Assembly: GCA_037893225.1 (NCBI GenBank)
Contig: JAZGUH010000359.1
Span: 682,001 to 746,000 of the forward strand
Reading direction: 5' to 3'
Source of the DNA: Hippasteria phrygiana
Lineage: Eukaryota; Echinodermata; Asteroidea; Valvatida; Goniasteridae
DNA: 64,000 nt
Of this stretch, positions 1-10,888 are shown in pieces; within the stretch, counting starts at the first letter, position 1; every line of letters begins with the position of its first letter. The position numbers and the translations under genes are program-made. The notes under the pieces are model-generated. The model saw nothing but the letters and a program-made list of their open reading frames with translations. It had not been told where the DNA came from and searched no databases.

Positions 1-1251
1 AACGCCGGTTCATGTGAATCTGCCTACCTGTGCGACTCCTTCGTCCCAGCCTTTGATAACTTGTCCTGTTCCTATTTTGAACTCGAACGGCTTACTACGG
101 TCCCTGGACGAATCAAACTTTTTACCATTGGTTAAGGTACCTAATGGTGGATTCAGAAAAAACAAACAACGGATCAAATGAAAAAAATTGTTATCAATGT
201 TTAGCTTCTAAACTTGTTGACAAACCGATAGCAAGATTGTGTTTAGGCAGGCAAAATCGTGGAAATATGACGCAGTGGAATTCAATTTCTTCTGTTTTAC
301 TGTGAAAAATACGATCAGATGTATTTCTAACTATCAGGAAATACACATTAATTTCAAATATTTTAGATTTATTCTTTCAATATGTATAAAATCAGCTGGG
401 TTATGATCGCAAAGTTGGAGCGATGACTCATGGGTGCCATATAACGAGAGACATTTTCAAAATTATTGGGTCTTCTTACTGCACTCATCACGGTCGATAT
501 ATGCACTGTTGACCTCGCTCGTTTATCGTTTTGGACTCCCTAGCTTTGCGATTTGTACAACGCTTCGCACAAAGGTCACTCCCAAGTCAATTATCTGTGA
601 ACACTGGTGGGCGATGTGTGCCAATGCAGTGTGTAAATGCTGTGATTGGTATTCCAGAGGTAACAGGTTCAAATCCCGCTCTTGGAAATGTGACGATGAA
701 AAAAAGACTGTACAATACATGTACATACCTGTATAATGCACCACGACTGTTTGTCCTTTCTTGGGAAAAGTCGTCCCTGTGGTAAAGAAGAAAATATCAG
801 CAAACAACGACTTACATACCACTGGTTACTGTGAACACCAAAATAGAGATGTAAATTTCCCATACAGCTACAATCTATATGAAGTTACTCTAGTCTCGAG
901 TGCCGGCTCCCCGTTTCCTCGCGCAAATGTCTTGACGTGTCTACGCCTGGCTATTGGGAATGTGAGAGATGTTTATGGGCTGTCCAGCCTACAAAAACAC
1001 ACTCACATATTTTTAGTGCCATTTAGTCAACTGCCAAAAAAATAGTACTAGTCTTGTCATCTTGTGATCTGCTAATAATGATTGTCAATACGTAATTCCT
1101 CCAGTGTGAAGTGTAAGCATTACCTCTAAACCTCACCGAATACTACAAAATACTACTTGAGTAAACTGTAGTATGCAGTACTATTACTACACTGGCATAT
1201 GAGAATTGAGTAGTATTTTGTGGTCGTGTACTGTACCCCAAGTGAATGCCC
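1..1251. other. Non-coding stretch; tRNA B-box-like remnant only
   Basis: I see no gene. Open frames here are short and without family resemblance. At 655-690 a B-box-like GGTTCAAATCC with a following CGCTCTTGG resembles the tRNA-derived SINE family seen elsewhere in the window, suggesting a decayed fragment. Confidence 0.4.
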
Positions 1252-1505
1252 AGGGCCCAATTTCATGGCTCTGCTTACCGTTGGCGAACAATCCCCGCTT
1301 ACTGTAGCAGAAAATTTTGTGCTTACGGCAAGCAAATTTCACGCGTTAGCAGGGAATTTTGGCCCCTGAGCATGCGTACATCATGTAACTAAGGATTCTG
1401 TGCTTACAGGGTTAGCGCAGAACTTTTCCGCTAGCGCTGTTAGCGCAAAATGGTGATCGTAAGCGCGGAAAGCTGTGGTTAGCAGAGCCATGAAATTGGG
1501 CCCAG
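1252..1505. mobile_element. MITE, 'GGGCCCAATTTCATGGCTCTGC' type, copy 1
   Basis: Inverted ends GGGCCCAATTTCATGGCTCT at both sides enclose about 210 bp with repeated GTAAGCGC/CTTACNGT motifs. There is no coding capacity. A second copy lies at 23288-23564; related copies are at 10987-11237 and 11393-11636. Confidence 0.75.
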
Positions 1506-1828
1506 GACGTTAGGGTTAAATACAACAAAATAAGCCAATTTGGTCAAGCTGCTCAGTTGGCTTGGTCGTAAGACTTGTAATGGGTCTGATTTTGGATCAC
1601 GTGCACCAAGTTCGATTATTTTTTTTTCTTATTTCTTTTTGGACAGATTTTCTTTTAAAAACAGTTTAACTAGTATGTTTCAGTGATTTTTTTGGCTAGA
1701 GCCCCAGCTTCTTGATTTCTACTTTGCTGTGTAGTCTGTAGAGGAAGCCTTCCAATGCATTATATCTATTTTTATTTATAAAATCGGAGTTGTGTTTGTC
1801 AAGATATTAGTTTTAACCCTAACCTTCT

Positions 1829-1967
1829 TAAAGCCCGGTTCATACTGCGAATGCGTATGCTAAGCGAATTCGTTAAGTTAACAGAGAACGTCACAATGAA
1901 ACTTCAATTGTTGACATCATGAAATTTGATTCGCATTCGTATGAAGTATGATTGAACCGGGCTTTAA
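1829..1967. mobile_element. MITE with AAAGCCCGGTTCATACT ends
   Basis: About 138 bp with imperfect terminal inverted repeats (AAAGCCCGGTTCATACTGC against its complement near 1940-1966). Flanked by TTA/TAA, suggesting a TA or TTA target. No coding capacity. Confidence 0.65.
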
Positions 1968-2750
1968 TCCTCCAAAATCCTCTTTGCCAAATAGAGGAAT
2001 TTGGAGGATTGAGGGTCTGTGGAAATTGAGGGCATTAGAGGATTTTGTTTCTGGAGGAAAATGGAGGATCCAGGTCATCAGGCCCAATCTGATGCTGGAT
2101 GATTTTGAAGGATTGAGGTTACTTAGCTTGAAAATTCCAGCTCTTGGCTTATGACATGTGAGATTCGCCATTAGAGCTGGAAGTTATTCTATAGGGTAGG
2201 TTAGGGTCGTTTAAGATCTTGCCCATATCTTCCGTTTCCCTGAATATATCAACTAAACACTCACCGTCAGGGTAGAGCAGTCATTCATGCAGCTTTTCAT
2301 CCACTCAAAATGAGAATATGATCAATTTAAACCCGAAAAAAAATTGAATTTTTCGTGCAAATCGGTGCATGCACAAACCAGCTGTGTACAAAGTAATGGA
2401 GTGTATTTTTGAACATGAACGATGTTTTCCGATCGATTATCGGCCAGCGGCACTACGCGCGCCTCGGGGCTCGATATACAACGGCTGTTTGCTGATCGCT
2501 GTCAGTATAGAATAACCTACCCTATAGAATAACAAGTTCCAGCTCTAATGGCGAATCTCACATGTCATAAGCCAAGAGCTGGAATTTTCAAGCTAGAGGT
2601 TACTGGAATACTGGGGTGTTTATCCAAAACCCACTGGAGGATTTTGCAGCATTCAGGCAGTGGTCTCCAGTAACAAACACTGGAGGAATTTGGAATCGAG
2701 AGTATTCAGGTTACATGTACATGTGGGAAAAAGATGTAGGTAGTTTGGGT
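1968..2750. repeat. GGAGGATT-rich dispersed repeat, interrupted copy
   Basis: Runs of GGAGGATT-like words ending in GTTACATGTA. The same sequence occurs uninterrupted at 7734-8056. Here it is split by the 2124-2595 insertion. A shorter relative ends at about 36390. Confidence 0.7.
2124..2595. mobile_element. Non-autonomous DNA transposon with 9-bp target duplication
   Basis: Begins TAGCTTGAAAATTCCAGCTC and ends with its exact complement; the inner 60-70 bp are also largely inverted. It is flanked on both sides by GAGGTTACT (2115-2123, 2596-2604). The repeat copy at 7734-8056 carries a single GAGGTTACT, acting as an empty site. Nine-base duplications are typical of Mutator-like elements, so that superfamily is a guess. 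A truncated copy is at 29051-29450. Confidence 0.9.
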
Positions 2751-2826
2751 TAGGCCTAATATTTAATAAAACAAGTAAACCCCATTTTGGGGCACTGTGA
2801 CTGTTGTTTATCGATTAATTAGACCT

Positions 2827-2880
2827 TGGAGGAAGGTCCTTCCTCCATGATTAGATCATGGAGAATTATTTCTCCATGAT
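2827..2880. repeat. Two miniature hairpins flanked by ATTAGA
   Basis: GGAGGAAGGTCCTTCCTCC (2828-2846) and CATGGAGAATTATTTCTCCATG (2858-2879) are near-perfect hairpins. ATTAGA occurs before, between and after them, as expected for short insertions that duplicate a 6-7 bp target. Confidence 0.6.
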
Positions 2881-2885
2881 TAGAT

Positions 2886-3755
2886 AGTCGGAGTAACTTG
2901 GACCCTTTATCGCCTTTTTTAACATTTGGACATGATCTGGCGATAGTAGGGTCCAAGGCAAGTGTGCGATAGAGAATGGCTTCTAATTCAATCCAAACAA
3001 AAAATTCAAAATTCAACCTTACAACGGCCACCAAAATACTAGATACGCCACCATCTGAACAAGTGGAGTTCCATGATCAGATGAATGTACCAAGGTTTAC
3101 TTAACATCCAAATAAAAAGTGAAATTTTACCGTTTAATTCCCAGAGACCCCTGCAGAACATGTCTTTTCGCTTTCTTGGAGTTCAAATAGTGACTCCTCG
3201 ACCTTGCATGACGTACGTAACCCTGATGCGCAGCGCCCGCATGCACCGCACGACAACCTGTTTATGCCGGCGACTGTTTCGTGAAGAATTACCTCCCCCA
3301 TGACGCGCATGCAACCTCGAATCAATATACTACATGTATCTACACACGAACACGTACCGCGACCGTTATACCACTCACGAAACAGTCGCCGGCATAAACA
3401 GGCGGGCGCTGCGCATCAGGGTGACGTCATGCAAGGTCGAGGAGTCACTATTTGAACTCCAAGAAAGCGAAAAGACATGTTCTACAGGGGTCTCTGGGAA
3501 TTAAACGGTAAAATTTCACTTTATATTTGGATGTTAAGTAAACCTTGGTACATTCATCTGATCATGGAACTCCACTTGTTCAGATGGTGGCGTATCTAGT
3601 ATTTTGGTGGCCGTTGTGAGGTTGAATTTTGAATTTTTTGTTTGGATTGAATTAGAAGCCATTCTCTATCGCACACTTGCCTTGGACCCTACTACTATAG
3701 CCAGATCATGTCCAAATGTTAAAAAAGGCGATAAAGGGTCCAAGTTACTCGGACT
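2886..3755. mobile_element. Foldback element, arms about 400 bp
   Basis: The left arm (about 2886-3293) and right arm (about 3377-3755) are nearly perfect inverted copies, from the outer AGTC(C/G)GAGTAACTTGGACCC to an inner GTTTATGCCGGCGACTGTTTC, with a loop of about 85 bp. The left arm has a few small differences, so the copies have aged. It has no transposase. Confidence 0.85.
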
Positions 3756-4504
3756 AATGTAATGATTAGACCCTCTCAGATTTCTATCAAACTTGTTTTA
3801 AAGTGTGAAAAACTAAAAGTACTGTATGCCTACGTATCTTACTTTGGAATAAGTGGTAACTTTGTTTCTAAAGAGAAATAAATTCTTGAAGTTAGAAATT
3901 TTCGCTAAAACTGGCGGTGTTTCCCCAGTTTTAATGTGAGGGCGCTGTTGCCTTTGGCCTCGCTACAAGTTATTTCCAGCCTGCTAAAAAAGTACTAACT
4001 CACAGTGTAGCTCGGTTTTTGTGTTTCTTCTGTCTTAATTTGTGTTAAATTGTCAGTAAAAAACTAGATCATTGGCCTGGTACCTTACCATTCCCTGGAG
4101 TGATAATTTCAACTTGAACACCCATTGTATCAACAGTGAAATTCGTGGGGAAACCTTCCAACTTGACGTCAGGAACTCTGCACGTACGTACTAGTTCACA
4201 GTGAGAGTCGGTACACCCGCACTTAGCTAAACGCATAGCAATATCAGGTCGAAACGTTCAGGTACAGTACATACTACAAGTTAGACTGGTTCCTGGTCCC
4301 TCCACTGTCCTTTGGACCCATATTACATAGGGGGGGGGGGGGGGCGGGGACCAGTCTAACTACATATCTTCTTATGACATAAAATAATCCCCGTTTGTTG
4401 TTTACATATTGTTGGACTAATGATAAGATTTGGGGTTTGATGCATGCCACAATAAACACAAATATCGCGCTTAGTTAAGTAAAAATAGTGGGTCTTTCCC
4501 CTTA
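3756..4504. other. Intergenic, no gene; one G-tract
   Basis: I see no coding signal. A G-run lies at 4330-4344 next to GGACC-rich sequence that is itself imperfectly inverted around it (ACTGGTTCCTGGTCCC / GGGGACCAGTCTAAC), probably a degraded MITE. Confidence 0.4.
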
Positions 4505-4604
4505 GGGGCCGTCCATAAAGTACGTACGCACGAAGGGGGGAGGGGGGGTTGTTGACATTGCGTACACCATGCGGGGAGGGGGGTTCCAAGCCAATGCGTA
4601 CCGC
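4505..4604. mobile_element. MITE fragment, GGGGCCGTCCATAAAGTACG end
   Basis: Carries the end GGGGCCGTCCATAAAGTACG followed by G-runs and a CGTACACCATGCG motif. The same end occurs inverted at 5440-5462. This type of end is widespread in invertebrate MITEs. Confidence 0.6.
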
Positions 4605-5333
4605 ACACAACCGACTATTTGCTTTTAATGAATTGTCATGAAATCAATGTAATATCTCATATAAATAACTACCAGGACCAGCTTTTGTGCATCGAAAAAC
4701 AGTTAAAACACAGTTCCCTTCACCCATGGACCATGTTTCACCCCAACCAAAAGTAAATTAGTCTTCCCAGCGCCACCGCCAGCCAACTCGGCCTATTTTT
4801 AGCCCGCAACCAAAAGACCGCTTTATAAACCGGCAGTGTATACACCGGAAACGTACAGGTGTACTTGTATCAATTTCACCTGCGTGCTGTCCAAAATCGC
4901 TCTTGTACTAGAGGTAAACAAAAAGAACAAAAAAATATGTACGTCTTGTATATCAACTGCCTCTTGTTCAAACACATATGTAAAAAGCGTTATTCACTAT
5001 CTCAATAAACCACTCATGAAACGTCAAGCTAGAGCAAACTATATATGCAAACAATAGTGTATCAGGATTTTTTTTTTTCCTTTTTTGGTTCATGCATGAT
5101 GGAGGAAGAAGTTTTCTTCCTCCATGGTTCATGTCATCATTGGTATGACTGCTGTTTTGGTTCAAAATATATCACTGTTCAATCATTTTCAGGTCCGTTA
5201 ATAAAAATGTTTGCATTTTTTTCTGTCAACATTTTGTGATTTATTTCAGTCTTTGGATGCGACATGCGAATCATACTACTACAGCAGGTGTACTGTGATG
5301 TTTAATGATGCTAGGGTAGTCAAAAAGAGATAT
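4605..5333. other. Intergenic, no gene; contains a miniature hairpin
   Basis: AT-rich sequence without recognisable genes. At 5087-5133 a perfect hairpin (GGAGGAAGAAGTTTTCTTCC core) sits between two copies of GGTTCATG. Confidence 0.45.
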
Positions 5334-5462
5334 GGAATGCGTATGCGTACAAGGGGGAGGGGGGGGGGGGGGGTTGTACGGAGCCACTGCGTATGCCATG
5401 CGTACAGGGGGGGGGGGGTAAAAAGTCGGCATTTCGTGCGTACGTACTTTATGGACGGCCCC
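5334..5462. mobile_element. MITE with internal G-tracts, GCGTACNNNN ends
   Basis: Ends in the complement of GGGGCCGTCCATAAAGTACG and contains two long G-runs (about 5348-5374 and 5407-5418) separated by CGTATGCCATGCGTAC. Same family as 4505-4604, with an inverted orientation. Confidence 0.6.
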
Positions 5463-5616
5463 TTTCCGAGATACGATAACATGAAAAGATGTCTTTCTGA
5501 GATACGATTATCGTCTATAGGGCGGATCTAGCCTTTCATTTAGGGAGGGGTTGTACCCACCTATACCGGTACAGTAATTGGTTAAAACCTCTGCTCACGT
5601 GACTGGCCCCTCTCCT

Positions 5617-6215
5617 AATTGACCTATCGCCGTTCATGACCATTATACAATCGTAGCGTCTGTTGAACATCACATGATATTCCAAATCTTGGACAAACAA
5701 AAAAACATTCCAAATACACGCATTATTCGGCCGCATGTGCGCCCTGTTCGTTGAAACGCAGTACGCGAATACTGGTAAAATGTAACGCAAATAACGTTCA
5801 ACCGGCGGCCCATCACGTTTTCATTATACTAATTTTGTTTGCAGCACATTGGCCAAGCCCGTTTAAAGCGTAGTTTGTTCTGTTTATATTTCTTAAGTTT
5901 TTCCAATTCTCGGACGGTGAAAATTATGTGAGTGGGGTCCTGGGAGTCTGCATTATTCAGATACGCGTTATAACGAGCTATTTTCCCACTTTTTGCAATA
6001 AGTGGTCGCACGAAAGTCTGCATGCACACGTGGACAAAGTTGTCTCAGAAATCTGAGACAACTCCTGCATCCGGTCAGAGAGAGCGTGTACATGCATTGC
6101 AATGATTCCCCGTAATACGCTACTACTGCGCGTTTCGCGCATCGCATCCACGTGCTGCACGTGTGTAAAGTTGTCTAAGGGGCGTGGCTAACTCACAAAC
6201 GGCGATAGGTCAATT
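5617..6215. mobile_element. Element with AATTGACCTATCGCCGTT inverted ends
   Basis: An 18-bp perfect terminal inverted repeat bounds 599 bp. The interior has no transposase-like frame but holds an internal inverted TTGTCTCAGA/TCTGAGACAA. A 144-bp relative with the same ends is at 40720-40863. Confidence 0.8.
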
Positions 6216-7018
6216 ATCTTCACTCAGGCATGCCCAATACTATCAATGAGCCCGTATTTCATAGTGACTGAAATTCACGCTACACCGGACAATGAAGCTC
6301 CCGTGGACAAGCGTTTTGTAGTTGTATGTGTATGCATTCTGTTTAATGGGCCATATCTTGAGATCCAATTAAGCTAGACCTATAGCACTTTTTCAGGATT
6401 ATTTCTCAATCAACTTCTCATCAACACAAAGTAAACACAAATTATCTGGAATTGTAGGAGGTGGGTCAACAATCACCTTAAACTTGGGTTAACTTTTTTT
6501 AACCACTCTGTATGTTAGATGTTAATATCTGCTTCACGTTTTATGGACTTTGCTGAAAAAAACCAAACAAACAAAACAGGTTGTGCCACATGTTTAGATT
6601 TTGTTATTTTTCAAGATTTTGCTGTTTCTCGGACATTTTGGTGGCCGGGGTATATTAAAGTAAATTTATAGGGATCGAGAGAAATGGAGGGAAGCGCAAG
6701 TCTTTTAATCCTAAAACAAGGTAACCTCTTCACAGGACCCCTGCAAAGATAGGGGGGGGGGAGGGGGAGGAGGTTAACAGTGTATTTCCTCCACTATAAA
6801 CTTGGTTGCCACTGTAATTTGTGAGCCGGATGGGAATTTCCCTTTGATTTCCCCCCACCAAAGGATTTTTCACGTTTTTTTCGCCCACCAAACACCCGGT
6901 AAATCAGCAATAACCTTATACCCGAAAGCTGAAAACGTAACAGTATATAGATTTATTTGTGTAAATATTCTTGTATTTGTGTAAATATTTCTGTATGTGT
7001 CAGTAATCATTTAATGTT
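6216..7018. other. Intergenic, no gene; MITE remnant
   Basis: About 6565-6680 resembles one half of the 23577-23926 palindromic MITE (TTGTGCCACATGTTTAGA... GGTGGNNGGTAT). A G-run lies at 6751-6770. No coding signal is visible. Confidence 0.4.
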
Positions 7019-7264
7019 GTATACCCAGCACGATATGGGGCAGAGGGGTACTTCCCTTTTGTCCCTATACCCTATACACTCTCCAGACTATTGTTACCTA
7101 ACACATCCCCCCTAGAGATCTGAAAAGAATTCCTGAGATTTCGGGAACACAATGACCAACACAAAAGAGGGGGGAGGGGGGGGGGAGGGGGGGGGGGGGG
7201 GGGGGGGAGGGGGGGGAGGGGGAGGGGGGAGGGGCTCCACCCCATATCGCGCATCATGTGTATA
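7019..7264. mobile_element. MITE with TATACCCAGCACGATATGGG end and long G-tract
   Basis: Starts TATACCCAGCACGATATGGG and ends with a diverged complement. The interior G-tract (about 7168-7236), broken by single A residues, is G-quadruplex-prone. A copy without the expansion is at 39660-39835; a partial copy is at 61988-62096. Confidence 0.75.
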
Positions 7265-7733
7265 GTTGCATTCAAAAGTGACTAAATTTGTATTGCTAAA
7301 ATAACAATAACAATAAAAAAAAAAATGTTTAACAAGTCTAAAAAAGCATGGGCAGTATATATGCTTAAAGAAGAAACACATACATCATTAAACAAAGATT
7401 CTAGTAATTCAACAAAGAAAATCTGCATATTTGAACATTTAAATTAGTCTCGATTTCAATCACTGTAAGAGTTAACTGGACGGAATCTTTTATATTTTAA
7501 TCTTCCCTTAAATATAAGTATAATCAACACTGCTATTAAAAAGAGTACAAATGCTAAATATTTACAGATAATTTATACATGAAGTCTGTTTCACTAATTT
7601 GATTTCATCAATTAAAAAAAAAAAAAAAAGAATAGAAAGTTACGATTTTTTAATTCACATTCAAAATAAGTTTAATCAAATGAAATAAGCACTGCAAACT
7701 GTTTTGCTATTAAACTGGAATGATCTAATATAT
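7265..7733. other. AT-rich intergenic, no gene
   Basis: Only AT-rich sequence with short A-runs is visible; I find no splice-bounded coding segment. Confidence 0.4.
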
Positions 7734-8056
7734 ATCCTCTTTGCCAAATGGAGGAAATTGGAGGATGGGTGAGGGTCTTTGGAAGTCGAAGCATCGGAGG
7801 ATTTTTGCAGGATTGAGGGCATTAGAGGATATTTGCCTCTGAAGGAAAATGGAGGATTCAGGTCATCAGGCCCAATCTGATGCTGGATGATTTCAGAGGA
7901 TTGAGGTTACTGGGGTGTTGATCCAAACCCACTGGACGATTTTGTAGGATTCAGTCAGTGGTCCCCAGTAACAAACATTGGATATTTTTGGAATCGGAGG
8001 ATATTGGACGATTCGGGTTACATGTAGGGAAAAACGATGTAGTTAGTTAGGGTTAA
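7734..8056. repeat. GGAGGATT-rich dispersed repeat, uninterrupted copy
   Basis: Aligns by eye with 1968-2123 plus 2596-2750. The point where the 472-bp element inserted in that copy reads GAGGTTACTGGGGTG here with no insertion. Confidence 0.75.
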
Positions 8057-8377
8057 AGGAACTATTTCTTACTGGTCACATAATTGAACTACTCTGTAGC
8101 TAAAAAATGCTATCAAGAACAAATTACATGTCTAATACATGTAAATGTACATATGCATCAAGTAATAAAACAGTCCATCCTACCATTAGGAACATGCAAA
8201 CATCCAAAAACAAAACTACCAAATTATTATGAAAAACCTTAATTGGCAGTTAGTAAATAACAGTCAAGCATCTTGTAAAATCATGGCACCTAGTCATTTT
8301 CAAGAAAAGTGGGATTTTGTATCAATTTCCAGTGAATGATGGATTGTCGGCCGGCCATCGTTCGGGAAAAACCTGAC

Positions 8378-8383
8378 TTTTAT
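8378..8383 (-). promoter_or_regulatory. Possible poly(A) signal AATAAA for the minus-strand gene
   Basis: AATAAA on the minus strand, about 500 nt after the terminal stop codon. It is the nearest canonical hexamer I found, but a single hexamer is weak evidence. Confidence 0.25.
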
Positions 8384-8564
8384 TTTCACATACTTAGCCA
8401 ACAGTTTGTTTGCAATGGGTGCAAGCCAGCTAGTATGGTTCCCTGACCTGACAATTTCCTGATGTCTATAAATTGCTCTGTTTCATTTTAAGTAGGGTCA
8501 GGGACACCAGGCTACAAGAACAGCATTTTGCTCTTGGTTTTTCCCAACATCTATGAACATAAAA

Positions 8565-8775
8565 CTTTAAAACAGGTCCTTGCAATAATAATTACTATGA
8601 ATGAACGTGTGAATGATAGCTTTGTTTAAAAAAAAGCTCCATCTATTCATTACACTCTCATTCAAGAACAATATAGTTGAAACATGAATGGATTGAGTAC
8701 ACACAGGAATGTGCACATAGGCGACAATCGGCCAGGTAACCGCGGCTATTGTCGTCGTCCGTAAAATTCAAGGGA
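8565..8775. repeat. Dispersed repeat D (partial)
   Basis: Contains CATTCAAGAACAATATAGTT, an AATGNGCACATAGGCGACAA motif and CGGCCAGG, shared with copies at 39232-39385, 40895-41085, 47335-47640, 48993-49075, 51333-51490, 53116-53250, 55275-55440 and 57946-58235. No coding capacity. Confidence 0.65.
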
Positions 8776-8886
8776 TTAAAGCGGCCTTACAGTGAAGACT
8801 AAAAATAGCCTTTCGTCTTTTGTTTTTCCATTTAAGGATATATCCATTTTGTAATGTACGAGTATGTGTATGATGAGTATTTAAGC

Positions 8887-9021
8887 TCAAATAGTAATGG
8901 TGAGTGTTCCTGACTGCAGTTCATGTTTGAGTTTCTTAGGTCCACCATGGCGAGTTGTTGGCTCGGTCCCCTCCTCATTGTGTGTGGCAATGTCTTCTAC
9001 TTCCTCTATAGTGGCCGAGGC
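8887..9021 (-). CDS. Dynein-stalk-like protein, exon 10 (terminal, with stop)
   Basis: A pyrimidine-rich tract and GATGAAG precede a phase 0 frame of 44 codons plus TGA, beginning ASATIEEVEDIATHNEEG and ending LTITI. It joins the TGG/GTAAGA donor in phase and brings the whole model to an exact multiple of three. The intron of about 3.3 kb contains the CRE-palindrome element. Transcript evidence is absent, so the assignment is moderate. Confidence 0.55.
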   Translation of the reverse strand, partial: ASATIEEVEDIATHNEEGTEPTTRHGGPKKLKHELQSGTLTITI

Positions 9022-10851
9022 CTTCATCAAGAAAATAAACAAAGACAGAAAACATGCAATGTTGAGTCTTCACAAATAGATTTGCCATTTCTAGCCATTG
9101 ATATCAAATAAAACTAGACATCTGGTGCAGTGTTTGTGGACAAACACAGGGCTGTTTTGTTTTTTTGTGTAAAATTATGTGATTTAAATGAAATTTCAAA
9201 AATGAAAAAAATCATAGAAAATTAGCCGATGACGTCATCATGACGTCACCATGACGTCACATACATTTTCATCTAACACATGCTGGCATAACTAAATACC
9301 ACGTTTTAACTTAATGTGACTTGTACTTTTATAGATATATGGTTTCCAAAAATGCCCCTTTAAGATGACGTCACGTGACATGTGATGACGTCATCATGAC
9401 CTAAAAGTTCGGCGCACATTCTGAGCAGTTTTTGTAAGTATCTGCCTACGACTTGTCTAACGACTTGAAAAAAAGACTAGAGATCAACTCTTTATAGACA
9501 GCATGCCACATGAAAGCCATGGTTTCTGTCCTTCCCAGAATTCCTTTGTGTTATATTTAATTTGGTCACAATTTTTTAGATGCCTGTTATTTCTTTATAC
9601 TTGAGTGAGCCACGATCACGAAATTGTTGAATTAGGTAGAGAAAAATTCAATGTATAAATTCTTAATCGGAACGACCCTTACATGCGTAAAAAAAATAAA
9701 TTTGATGACGTCATTATGACGTCACACAATTTTCGCCTTTTAGGGCATATCTTTGAGACATACCAAAAGCTGTATCAAAAAGAATTTTGAAAATCTCTTG
9801 TTTTGTTTGCGAGATATATTTAAAAGAATGTTACGATTTCAAAATTTCAAAAATTCATAACAAATCACATGATGACGTCATTATAACGTCACTTTGGATT
9901 TTGCATCCTAGTACCAGTATCTACCTACCCACCAATTTTCATGACGATCGGACCTATCCTTATATGTGTTTTAAAAAAGCACATTTTTGATGATGTCATC
10001 ATGACGTCACACATTTTTTTCCTTTTTAGGGCATATCTTTGAGACCTACCAAAGCTATAACAAAAAGAATTTTGAAAATATCTTGTTTTGTTTGCCAGAT
10101 ATATTTAAAAGAATGTTACGATTTTCAAAATTTCAAAAATTCATAACAAATTACGTGATGACGTCATCATGACGTCACTTTGGATTTTGCATCCTAGTGC
10201 CAGTATCAACCTACCCACCAATTTTCACGACGATCGGACCTATCCTTATATGTGTTTTAAAAAAGCACATTTTTGATGATGTCATCATGACGTCACACAT
10301 TTTTTTCCTTTTTAGGGCATATCTTTGAGACCTACCAAAGCTATAACAAAAAGAATTTTGAAAATATCTTGTTTTGTTTGCCAGATATATTTAAAAGAAT
10401 GTTACGATTTTCAAAATTTCAAAAATTCATAAAAAATCACGTGATGACGTCATCATGACGTCACTTTGGAATTTGCATCCTAGTGCCAGTATCTACCTAC
10501 CCACCAATTTTCATGACGATCGGACCTATCCTTATATGTGTTTTAAAAAAGCACATTTTTGATGATGTCATCATGACGTCACACATTTTCTCCCTTTTAG
10601 GGCATATCTTTGAGACATACCAAAGCTATAACAAAAAGAATTTTGAAAATATCTTGTTTTGTTCGCTAGATATATTGAAAAGAATTTTACGATTTTCAAA
10701 TTTCAAAAATTCATAAAAAATCACGTGATGACGTCATCATGACGTAAATGTTCGGCATACATTCTGAGCAGTTGGTCTAAGTGTCTGCCAAGTTTAGAGG
10801 CAATCGGGTGTACCAAAGTAGCCAAAGTGCCGGTAAGAAAGAAAACGTGCA

Positions 10852-10888
<37 letters not shown>

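Noticed and set aside
434..1045. Several 60-100-residue frames near the left edge
   Set aside because: No family resemblance, no splice sites framing them, and they overlap on both strands.
7072..7381. Proline-rich proteins on the minus strand
   Set aside because: Pure translation of the G-tract inside a MITE.
9700..10745. CRISPR-like array of regular direct repeats
   Set aside because: Units are 285 bp tandem repeats without unique spacers, in an animal genome, within a transposon-like element.
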